From: an uncultured Collinsella sp.
Lineage (GTDB): Bacteria; Actinomycetota; Coriobacteriia; Coriobacteriales; Coriobacteriaceae
DNA length: 10,708 nucleotides
Assembly: GCA_900754275.1 (NCBI GenBank)
Contig: CAAECF010000074.1
Span: 1 to 10,708 of the forward strand
Direction of reading: 5' to 3'
The notes beneath the pieces are model-generated. The model had not been told where the DNA came from and ran no database searches. It saw only the letters and a list, made by a program, of their open reading frames with translations. Of the stretch, positions 1 through 5,862 are shown one piece after another. A program made the translations under genes and the position numbers. Positions within the stretch are counted from its first letter, which is position 1. Each line of letters starts with the position of its first letter.

Positions 1-1219
1 CGGCGGCCTGAGCAGCAGCCACGCTCGCCGGCACGGCGCCGTTGGCAACCATGGCCTCCAGACGCGCCACGCGCTCGGCCAATGCCTCAATCGTTAAATC
101 AGCCTCGGGACGTGCCAGACGCGTGCAGGCAATCTCGAGCACCAGGCGCACGTCACTCGCGCCCCTCATCTCCAGCGCGGCATCGTCGAGCACTGTCAGC
201 ACACGGGCCAGGCGGTCGGCAGGATGCTCGCCAAAGGCAGCGGCCTCGGCAGCAAGCGCCTCGGCCTGCTCGGAGCCGCCCTCAAACAGCTCGGCACGGG
301 CACCGGCAACGCAGGCAACGTACACGTCACGCACATGCGCCACCAGGTCGCGCGTCAGCTCCAGCAGGTCGTTTCCTTCCTCGACCTGCGCACGGATCAG
401 TCCATAGAGCTCGGCAACATCGCGATCGGCAATGGCGCGGGAAAACTCGCCCAGAATCTGGTCCGAAACCTCGCCTAAAAGCGAGCGGGCGTCGTCCGCA
501 TGCACAGAACCGTTGCCAAAGACGCTCAGCTGCTCCAGCGTGGACAACGCGTCGCGCATGCCGCCCTTGGCATGGCGCGCCACGATAGCCAGCGCCTCGT
601 CGTCGTAATCGAAGCCCTCCTGCTCGCACACGTATGCCAGGCGATGCTCAATATCCTCGTTGCCGATGCGATGGAAATCGAAACGCTGGCAGCGCGAGAG
701 GATGGTCTCCAGAATCTTTTGCGGGTCGGTGGTGCACAGCACAAAGATCACGTGTGCCGGCGGCTCCTCGAGCGTCTTGAGCAGCGCGTTGAACGCCGCC
801 GTCGTGAGCATGTGGACCTCGTCGATGATATAGATCTTGTACTTGCCACGCACCGGGGCAAAGTTGACGGAGTTGATGATTTCCTCGCGCACATTGTCCA
901 CGCCCGTGCGGGAGGCGGCATCGAGCTCGTAGACATCGGGGTGGTTACCCTCGGCAATGAGCTCGCACTCCTCGCAAGTACCGTCGGGCATGCAGCCGCT
1001 TGCACCCTCGGCGCGCGCCGCCTCGGCATTGCGGCACAGCAGCGCCTTAGCCAGGATGCGCGCCATGGTGGTCTTGCCCGTGCCGCGCGGACCGCAGAAC
1101 AGGTACGCATGGGACAGGCGTCCCTCGGTGATGGCGTGCTCGAGCGTCGAGACGATATGCTGCTGGCCCACCACGGAGTCGAAGGTGAGCGGGCGATACT
1201 TTCGGTACAACGATTCCAT
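1..1219 (-). CDS. dnaX: DNA polymerase III subunit gamma/tau, N-terminal part (cut by window edge)
   Basis: This is the ATPase motor subunit of the replicative clamp loader, which loads the sliding clamp at primed sites. My translation of the minus strand from the ATG at 1219 gives MESLYRKYRPLTFDSVVGQQ, the classic DnaX opening. It is followed by a Walker A motif GPRGTGKT (residues 43-50), four zinc-site cysteines (62, 76, 82, 85), a Walker B-type DEVH (133-136) and the sensor/arginine-finger motif LSRCQRF (174-180). About 406 codons are visible, covering AAA+ domains I-II and the clamp-loader collar domain III. The tau-specific C-terminus and any programmed frameshift site lie outside the window. 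The start is supported by a GGGGGAG ribosome site (1225-1231) five bases upstream. The spacing between the first and second zinc cysteines is longer than in E. coli. It is divergent from the YcxB-like gene. Confidence 0.96.
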   Translation of the reverse strand, partial: MESLYRKYRPLTFDSVVGQQHIVSTLEHAITEGRLSHAYLFCGPRGTGKTTMARILAKALLCRNAEAARAEGASGCMPDGTCEECELIAEGNHPDVYELDAASRTGVDNVREEIINSVNFAPVRGKYKIYIIDEVHMLTTAAFNALLKTLEEPPAHVIFVLCTTDPQKILETILSRCQRFDFHRIGNEDIEHRLAYVCEQEGFDYDDEALAIVARHAKGGMRDALSTLEQLSVFGNGSVHADDARSLLGEVSDQILGEFSRAIADRDVAELYGLIRAQVEEGNDLLELTRDLVAHVRDVYVACVAGARAELFEGGSEQAEALAAEAAAFGEHPADRLARVLTVLDDAALEMRGASDVRLVLEIACTRLARPEADLTIEALAERVARLEAMVANGAVPASVAAAQAA

Positions 1220-1335
1220 GGGTGCTCCCCCGGGTATACTGAGTCTTGTTGCCGCGGCGGCCATGCGGTCGCACGGCATACTGCATTCCATAATAACCCG
1301 TACGGCGAGCCCGCCGCGATAGGAGTCCAAAGAGC
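1220..1335. promoter_or_regulatory. Divergent intergenic region between dnaX and the YcxB-like gene
   Basis: These 116 bases separate two divergent start codons, so they should hold a promoter for each side. On the minus strand a TATTAT-like -10 element can be read around 1290-1295. On the plus strand there is CATAAT at 1289-1294 and TATACT at 1235-1240. None has a convincing -35 partner at normal spacing, so I do not assign a precise start of transcription. The ribosome sites are clear: CTCCCCC (1225-1231, read on the minus strand) for dnaX and AGGAG (1321-1325) for the plus-strand gene. No tRNA or SRP RNA fits in this gap. Confidence 0.3.
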
Positions 1336-2052
1336 ATGGCAGACGCAGAGAGCAACCTCGTTCCCTCCGAAGCAGCCGACCAGGTCGAGGTCGCGCTCGA
1401 GGAGCAGGCCGCAGCCGACGACGGCATCCTGTACCTCAACGAGTACCAGTACGAAAACGACCTCGTCACCGACTTCGCCCGCCTGGTCGCCTCGCCCAGG
1501 CGTCGCGGCTCGCTGTATGTCGCCGCCGCGATTGCCGCGCTCATCGGCATCGGCATGTTGGTGGCCGGCGGCAACTGGATCAAGTTCGGCGTCGTCCTGA
1601 TCGTATTCGGCGCCTTTTTGGCCTGGTGGAGCAAGAACCTGCACCACACGCTCGCCCGCGACTTTATCGACGCCGTCGAGGCAGACGAGTCCATGGGCGG
1701 CCGCTACCGCCGCGTAGCCGCCAACGAGGACGGCCTGATGGTCTGGGGCAAGAGCGGCAAGTCGCAGTTCTTCCCGTTTGAAAAGCTCGACCACGTGCTC
1801 GACGGCGAGTGCATCTTTGTGGCCATGTTCGCCGACCAGGGCGTGACGATCCCTAAGGACACCTTTGTTCGCGGCGATGCCGAGCAGTTCGGTTCCTTCC
1901 TCAAGGCGCGCATCAACAAAAAACTCCGCATCGAGACCAAGAAGAAGAAAATGAAGGCCGAGAAGGCCGCCGCCGAGGCCAAGCAGGGCGACAAGCCCCG
2001 GGAGACCAAGGACAAGCAGCGCAAGCAGAAGAAGAGCAAGAAGAAGCGGTAG
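1336..2052 (+). CDS. YcxB-like two-helix membrane protein with Lys-rich tail
   Basis: The product has 238 aa. An acidic N-terminus (1-55) is followed by two hydrophobic helices (about 57-78 and 82-99). A soluble domain (about 102-193) has the pattern of the YcxB-like C-terminal family: a Trp/Gly-containing strand around VWGKSGKS, then a predicted strand pair and the late signature VTIPKDTF (170-177). The last 40 residues are almost entirely Lys, Glu, Ala and Arg (KKKKMKAEK, ending KKSKKKR), probably a disordered cytoplasmic tail that could bind nucleic acid or acidic lipid. YcxB-family function is unknown. The ATG at 1336 has AGGAG ten bases upstream and a weaker AAAGAG closer in. The gene is GC-rich like dnaX and so seems to belong to the core genome. 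The family call is by pattern from memory; membrane location is more certain than the family. Confidence 0.8.
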   Translation: MADAESNLVPSEAADQVEVALEEQAAADDGILYLNEYQYENDLVTDFARLVASPRRRGSLYVAAAIAALIGIGMLVAGGNWIKFGVVLIVFGAFLAWWSKNLHHTLARDFIDAVEADESMGGRYRRVAANEDGLMVWGKSGKSQFFPFEKLDHVLDGECIFVAMFADQGVTIPKDTFVRGDAEQFGSFLKARINKKLRIETKKKKMKAEKAAAEAKQGDKPRETKDKQRKQKKSKKKR

Positions 2053-2080
2053 GCCGGCCGACACCGAAGGCGCCTCGTCC

Positions 2081-2120
2081 CGCGCCCGATTCCGGGCCGG
2101 GGCGCCTGGAATCGGGCGCG
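2081..2120. terminator. Strong hairpin at convergent gene junction, probable bidirectional terminator
   Basis: A perfect 13-base inverted repeat (CGCGCCCGATTCC at 2081-2093 with GGAATCGGGCGCG at 2108-2120) extends inward through one G-T and three G-C pairs to a 17-bp stem with a 6-base loop. It lies 28 bases past the stop of the YcxB-like gene and 37 bases past the stop of the last gene of the minus-strand locus. That placement suits a shared terminator. Neither side has an immediate T-tract; a TTTT run occurs only at 2140-2143. It is therefore not a textbook intrinsic terminator and may instead act as an RNA 3' end protector. Confidence 0.6.
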
Positions 2121-2157
2121 CGTACCGCCAATGGACCCGTTTTGCCTTGCTCTCGAG

Positions 2158-2826
2158 CTATTTCACTTCAAACCTTAAGAGCCTCCGCTCCGGCAGATCG
2201 GTCATCTTCATCGTGTAAGTCCCGGGAAATGCTTTCTCAAAACGGACGGTCTCGTAACCTTCGAAATAGTCGTTGGTGTTCTGCATCATAAATGGGACGA
2301 GCAACTCGTTTTCTGCCCCAACCTCCACGGCAAACGCAGCAGAGCCGCCAAGGACCGGCATGGCTTGCGTTATCAGATCGGTATTGACTACAAAATCATA
2401 GTTTGGCGCAGACTCCGGAACCAGATGCCAAACATACGCTTTGATTCCACCGTCGATATTATCCCTATTTCTGACACGCATCTTTACGGCGATAACGCAC
2501 GTGATGTCGGCATCCTTCAGTCTCGTTTTCGTATCCACGGTGCCATATTTTGAATAATCGTCATGTGCTCGTTTGAGATACTCGCGCGGCGTGAGCAACT
2601 CTGCCCCGTCTATGCAAAACGAATACCCATCAGTCACCACATCCTTCGACCCCAGAAACGCTCCATCCATCGAGAGCCATTCGCCCTCCGCGTAATATTT
2701 CTCAGGAATGACCGTCCGGTTCCCGTTAACGACGCTCACCCTCATGCCCGCAAGGCCGGCAGCAGCACAGCAAAAAAGCGCGAGCGCCGATCTTCTCGTC
2801 CACAGGGTCTTCTTCATCGCGCTCAC
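2158..2826 (-). CDS. Membrane-anchored extracytoplasmic protein, DUF5028-like
   Basis: The product is 222 aa if started at the GTG (2826), or 219 aa from the ATG at 2817. The GTG overlaps the stop of the ATPase gene as GTGA, suggesting translational coupling; a GGGAAAGG stretch precedes it. The N-terminus (KKTLWTRRS followed by about 16 hydrophobic residues, LALFCCAAAGLAG) is a signal-anchor; the cysteines there do not form a canonical lipobox. The rest is soluble, with features such as GYSFCIDGAELLTPREYL (about 64-81 from the ATG) and a predicted beta-rich C-terminal half. From memory this resembles the uncharacterised DUF5028 proteins found beside ABC transporters in Gram-positive bacteria. 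It is the last gene of the locus. A role as accessory or immunity protein for the secreted product is inferred from position only. Confidence 0.75.
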   Translation of the reverse strand: MSAMKKTLWTRRSALALFCCAAAGLAGMRVSVVNGNRTVIPEKYYAEGEWLSMDGAFLGSKDVVTDGYSFCIDGAELLTPREYLKRAHDDYSKYGTVDTKTRLKDADITCVIAVKMRVRNRDNIDGGIKAYVWHLVPESAPNYDFVVNTDLITQAMPVLGGSAAFAVEVGAENELLVPFMMQNTNDYFEGYETVRFEKAFPGTYTMKMTDLPERRLLRFEVK

Positions 2827-3467
2827 GACCTTTCCCGAACTTTCACAACGGCACCGTCGCGCATGCAGTAAACCCGATCGGCCAGTTCCTCGAGCACCTC
2901 TCCGTCATGGCTGGACAGAAGGACCTCACGACCCGTTGATGCCGCCATCGCCACAACGCGCTTGAGCATTTCAACGCCCGCTTCGTCGAGGGCATTCGTT
3001 GGCTCATCGAGAACAAGCAGCTTCGGCTTCTCCATAATTGCCGCAGCTATCCCCAGACGCTGCTTCATCCCAAGCGAGTATGCTCGGAACTTCTTTTTTT
3101 CGTCTGCATCGAGCCCCACGAGCCGCAGGGCAGAGCGAATGTCCTCGGGGGTGGCAACGCCCTTGATCTGAGCGATGAGCTTCAGATTGTCGTAGCCAGA
3201 CAGATATCCCAAAAAGGAAGGCGCCTCGATCAACATCCCCAGACTCGGCGGGAACGAGATGTCCGCCCCAAGCCTTTGGCCATCGATAGAGATTTCGCCT
3301 TCGGTAGGCTTGATCAACCCGCAAACCGCTCGCATGAGCATGGTCTTACCCGAACCGTTTATCCCCTGAAGCCCGACCACAGTCCCAGGGTCAACCTCGA
3401 TGGACACGTTGCGCAGGACATCGTTTTTACCCATGCGCTTCGATACGCCCCTTACGATCACACTCAT
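2823..3467 (-). CDS. ABC transporter ATP-binding protein, BcrA/LanF-like
   Basis: This 214-aa nucleotide-binding subunit has every expected motif: Walker A GINGSGKT (35-42), signature SLGMKQR (131-137), Walker B LLVLDEP (150-156), D-loop NALDE and switch His in SSHD (His187). The Q-loop position reads MLIEAPSF, with Glu81 where most ABC proteins have Gln. This E-loop is a known trait of LanF-type ATPases of lantibiotic immunity transporters, and the sequence style also matches bacitracin-resistance BcrA. The ATG at 3467 has a GGGGG ribosome site seven bases upstream and overlaps the stop of the preceding permease gene (ATGA). It very likely pairs with the two permeases encoded immediately upstream to export, or expel from the membrane, a peptide or other hydrophobic substrate. 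The substrate is not known. Confidence 0.93.
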   Translation of the reverse strand: MSVIVRGVSKRMGKNDVLRNVSIEVDPGTVVGLQGINGSGKTMLMRAVCGLIKPTEGEISIDGQRLGADISFPPSLGMLIEAPSFLGYLSGYDNLKLIAQIKGVATPEDIRSALRLVGLDADEKKKFRAYSLGMKQRLGIAAAIMEKPKLLVLDEPTNALDEAGVEMLKRVVAMAASTGREVLLSSHDGEVLEELADRVYCMRDGAVVKVRERS

Positions 3468-4300
3468 ATCTTGTCCCCCTTTTCTATAAGGTCGGCCCTT
3501 CGAAACCACAGTCCACCCAACGATAGGCATAACGACATAAGCCCAATTGATGACAAGACACTCGAGCCCGCCGCGATTCCCTCTTTGACAATTCCACCCC
3601 AGCGCAACAGCATCAAGGCGTTACCCAATAGCGCCCAATGTCGTGCATATGCCGAGCAGATCAGGTAGCTCATTAAAACCACAAACGAGACTGACGACCC
3701 AAGCACAAACCCAACCGCTGCCTGCGCAAACGCAAGCGCCTCAAAAGCAAATAAGAGACCTATGAAAAACGGCAGCGCATCTGCCTCGGCAGCTTTGAGA
3801 AACCACGGCGCCAAATTAGCCAGTTGAAGCGACTCACCATGAATGACCGCGCTGAACGAGGAGCTCACCACCAAGCTCCAAATCACAACAGAGCAAACCA
3901 CCACGAGCAGTGAAAATGCCGTTACTGCCGCCACCAAGATAAAACGCGAGACCCACCAAAGGGTTCTTGCCCGGCATCGAACAAGCGCTTGCAAACCAAA
4001 CCCGTGCAACGATTCGGTCGGATAGTCGAGTGTTGCATAGAGAATAAGCAGAATGAGAAATAGCCATCCTAGCGGAGGCACAAACATGACCCCGGGCCTA
4101 GGCTCAAACGGAGCAGATCCGGCAAACACGAGCGCAAGATTATCCGCAAACCCCAAGGTATCCGTTCTAACCCCATACACAGAAGACAATCCGTAGGCGT
4201 ACACCAAGTTCGCAACGGTCACTGCCGCAATTGCAATAAAAGTAAGGATGTTCTTCTTCAAAACGGTCCTCAGGTCCGCGGCGACCAGCCTAAACAGCAT
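3464..4300 (-). CDS. ABC-2-type permease subunit (second permease of the locus)
   Basis: This 278-aa polytopic membrane protein has about six hydrophobic segments (roughly 18-36, 73-92, 119-146, 176-202, 203-217, 249-266). A basic cytoplasmic motif between segments 2 and 3, GFGLQALVRCRARTLWW (101-117), is typical of ABC-2-like permeases of peptide-export and bacteriocin-immunity transporters. The ATG at 4300 is chosen because it has GAGG seven bases upstream and overlaps the stop of the other permease as TGATG, while an upstream ATG at 4324 lies inside that gene. Its own stop overlaps the start of the ATPase gene by four bases. By arrangement it would be the LanG- or LanE-like partner. Sequence similarity to named families is weak to my eye, so the call rests on topology and context. 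Confidence 0.85.
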   Translation of the reverse strand: MLFRLVAADLRTVLKKNILTFIAIAAVTVANLVYAYGLSSVYGVRTDTLGFADNLALVFAGSAPFEPRPGVMFVPPLGWLFLILLILYATLDYPTESLHGFGLQALVRCRARTLWWVSRFILVAAVTAFSLLVVVCSVVIWSLVVSSSFSAVIHGESLQLANLAPWFLKAAEADALPFFIGLLFAFEALAFAQAAVGFVLGSSVSFVVLMSYLICSAYARHWALLGNALMLLRWGGIVKEGIAAGSSVLSSIGLMSLCLSLGGLWFRRADLIEKGDKI

Positions 4301-5181
4301 CAGACCACCTCGCGTCTTTTCCACGCCCCAGAAAAAGCCAACGAAGCAAGGGTCAATAATATGATTTCCGCAAAACCGGCTCGAATGTCTGGCCAGTTAT
4401 TCAGCGATTCCGACCTGATGCTGTTGAGGATATTGCAGTTAAACCCCACACAAGCCATTACGCCGAAGATCCAGCCATTTGCAAAATGCCACGCAACCAT
4501 TAGCAGATACGGGACAATTATCGCTTTGATTCTGCTACGAAACAAAATTGAGAAGCCAGTTACAGCCATGGATAAAGTCCCGAGCGTGACAGCATCGAAC
4601 AGCGTGTATGCGAGCACATATGACAAAGGATGCGAATAAAATAGACCGGAGAAGTAGCTATGCAGGTAAAGTCCTACGTAAGTCGACTCATCGACCCGAG
4701 GAAGATACGCAGGAAAAAGCATCGAGACGATCAGGAAATTGACGAGCAGAGGAATGGCAGTCACTGTAAACGCGGAGAGGAAAGCAGACAGCATCTTTAC
4801 GTTCACGTACGCCTTTCTGGAAACGCGCGTGCATATCTGCATGTCATAACCACTCAAACGCTCAAAGAGACACGACCAAGATCCAGCCAACATTGCAAGC
4901 AGGGGCAGTGCATAGAAAAACACCGACGCAGACAGTGGCGCGTTCGCGCTCACAACAATCCAGTTACCGAAGCTGCTTTCACGTGTTTGACCGAGATAAT
5001 TTTCGGCTTGCACGCCAACGCCGTAACCAAAAGAAAGAAGGTTGTGGCGCTCTTTTTCCAAATTTGCCCACGGCTCCAGCGCGGCAGCTATTGCAACTGC
5101 GACCGCAATCAAGAGAGCAAGGATAAAAGCTGGACGTCTAATCGTTTTCGACAGTTCGTATCTTGCGAGCTTTTGGTTCAT
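4300..5181 (-). CDS. ABC-2-type permease subunit (first permease of the locus)
   Basis: This 293-aa membrane protein starts MNQKLARYELSKTIRRPAF. That is a cytoplasmic amphipathic segment before the first helix, as is usual in ABC-2 permeases. Hydrophobic segments lie at about 17-35, 84-103, 130-155, 185-212, 219-245 and 269-286. A large outward-facing loop (about 36-83) separates helices 1 and 2. The cytoplasmic loop GYDMQICTRVSRKAYVNVKM (111-130) resembles the typical linker before the third helix in this class. The ATG at 5181 is preceded by the near-perfect ribosome site GGAGGAGG (5186-5193, minus strand); upstream in-frame starts would run into the hairpin at 5194-5220. It overlaps the next permease gene by one base (TGATG). 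Together the two permeases and the ATPase form a LanFEG-like transporter. Confidence 0.85.
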   Translation of the reverse strand: MNQKLARYELSKTIRRPAFILALLIAVAVAIAAALEPWANLEKERHNLLSFGYGVGVQAENYLGQTRESSFGNWIVVSANAPLSASVFFYALPLLAMLAGSWSCLFERLSGYDMQICTRVSRKAYVNVKMLSAFLSAFTVTAIPLLVNFLIVSMLFPAYLPRVDESTYVGLYLHSYFSGLFYSHPLSYVLAYTLFDAVTLGTLSMAVTGFSILFRSRIKAIIVPYLLMVAWHFANGWIFGVMACVGFNCNILNSIRSESLNNWPDIRAGFAEIILLTLASLAFSGAWKRREVV

Positions 5182-5185
5182 ACGT

Positions 5186-5193
5186 CCTCCTCC
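5186..5193 (-). promoter_or_regulatory. Unusually strong double ribosome binding site
   Basis: Read on the minus strand this is GGAGGAGG, with two overlapping GGAGG cores placed 4 and 7 bases before the ATG at 5181. It decides the start of the first permease. It directly adjoins the stem at 5194-5220, so folding of that stem could influence access to it. Confidence 0.75.
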
Positions 5194-5220
5194 CCCTTCC
5201 GACCCAGAAAGCCGGAAGGG
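5194..5220 (-). promoter_or_regulatory. Intercistronic hairpin between secreted-protein gene and transporter genes
   Basis: CCCTTCCG (5194-5201) and CGGAAGGG (5213-5220) form an 8-bp stem with an 11-base loop in the 54-base gap between the stop of the secreted-protein gene and the start of the first permease. There is no T-tract, since the next bases are the ribosome site. It is therefore more likely an mRNA stabilising, processing or partial-readthrough element than a full terminator. Such an element would let the secreted product be made in excess over the transporter, as in many peptide operons; that role is inferred. Confidence 0.5.
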
Positions 5221-5235
5221 AGCCATTTCAAACAA

Positions 5236-5748
5236 CTATGCGGGAAGCTTGTGGAAATGCCCGACGCAGTCGGGGCTCCATACGCCAATAACAGTGCCGT
5301 AGCCAGACTCCGCCCATGCAGTCAGTCGCGCCGCAGATCGCCCGTTCTCACGGACGAGGTTATACATTTCCCACTGTCCCTTGTGATTCGAACGATACGT
5401 TCCCTGAGTACAATTCATGCTGCCGCTACCGCTTGTGTTATACGCACCGTCTGTATATAACCGAAGCGGATTTCCCGTATGGCCCTGGATATCCAGATAG
5501 AGCGATGAGGAATCATCCTTTTGACGGTAGCCAGTTGCACTCGTCCCGGCACATTGAAAACTAAATGCCTTATCGGCATTGTTCGTACAGGTCGTAATTC
5601 CCGTATCGGCGTTTTGAGTAATGCTGGAAACCTGAGAGGTGTCAAACTCCTCTTGTGCAAACGATGCAGCGGGAACCCCTAGGGACAGACCAGCTGCAAT
5701 CACCAAGCCGACTCCGATTCGAGCAATAGCGCTCCTTGGCTTAATCAT
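5236..5748 (-). CDS. Secreted four-cysteine protein, DUF2712-like, bacteriocin or signal candidate
   Basis: This 170-aa precursor has a clear Sec signal peptide: basic start (MIKPRSAIAR), hydrophobic core (11-25) and a cleavage site ASFA|QE after residue 31. The mature part is about 139 aa, has no further membrane helix, is rich in Ser, Thr, Gly and Asn, and contains four cysteines (54, 66, 113, 161) that could form two disulfides. A late pattern, GQWEMYNLVRENGRSAARL followed by YGTVIGVWSPDC, resembles the uncharacterised DUF2712-type secreted proteins I recall from Gram-positive bacteria; that link is tentative. The ATG at 5748 has GGAG six bases upstream; a TTG at 5760 overlaps the ribosome site and is unlikely. 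It lies directly ahead of the transporter genes, so it is the probable secreted product or substrate of the locus. It has no double-Gly leader or lantibiotic precursor features. Confidence 0.85.
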   Translation of the reverse strand: MIKPRSAIARIGVGLVIAAGLSLGVPAASFAQEEFDTSQVSSITQNADTGITTCTNNADKAFSFQCAGTSATGYRQKDDSSSLYLDIQGHTGNPLRLYTDGAYNTSGSGSMNCTQGTYRSNHKGQWEMYNLVRENGRSAARLTAWAESGYGTVIGVWSPDCVGHFHKLPA

Positions 5749-5821
5749 GGCCTTCTCCAATCAAAAGCGGTTAACAATGCGTCGACGCACGGCAACCTTC
5801 GCATGAATAGAGAAAGATGTC

Positions 5822-5862
5822 TGTAAACACCCGCTATTGAGTTGATTGCTCAGGCGTTTACA
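5822..5862. repeat. Long inverted repeat between regulator and secreted-protein genes
   Basis: TGTAAACACC (5822-5831) and GGCGTTTACA (5853-5862) pair over 9 of 10 positions. A second nested stem TGAG/CTCA (5838-5841 with 5849-5852) stacks directly on the right arm. The centres of the two outer arms are 31 bases apart, close to three helical turns. The right arm overlaps the stop codon of the LuxR-type gene, and the left arm is about 75 bases before the secreted-protein ATG. It may be an operator for the regulator, which would then bind next to the secreted-protein promoter, or an imperfect terminator or RNA structure at the end of the regulator gene. There is no T-tract on either side. The remaining gap (5749-5821) shows no convincing -35/-10 pair. 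Confidence 0.45.

Noticed and set aside
42..1600. Long plus-strand open frames opposite dnaX
   Set aside because: They are Ala/Arg/Ser-rich shadows of the GC-rich dnaX and YcxB-like genes on other frames; the dnaX frame has clear family motifs.
748..2064. 438-codon minus-strand open frame spanning dnaX start and the YcxB-like gene
   Set aside because: It crosses two well-supported genes in the wrong frame; its hydrophobic Leu/Gly stretches are antisense of the Lys-rich tail and membrane helices.
2158..2826. Lipoprotein
   Set aside because: Cysteines occur in the hydrophobic segment (FCC), but the residues before them do not fit a lipobox; a signal-anchor fits better.
4660..5460. 266-codon plus-strand open frame antisense to the permease and secreted-protein genes
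   Set aside because: No recognisable domain and no good ribosome site, and it is opposite coding sequence with strong evidence on the minus strand.
5236..5748. Lactococcin 972 family bacteriocin
   Set aside because: Size class and ABC context are similar, but the mature sequence does not show the lactococcin 972 pattern I know; kept only as a bacteriocin candidate.
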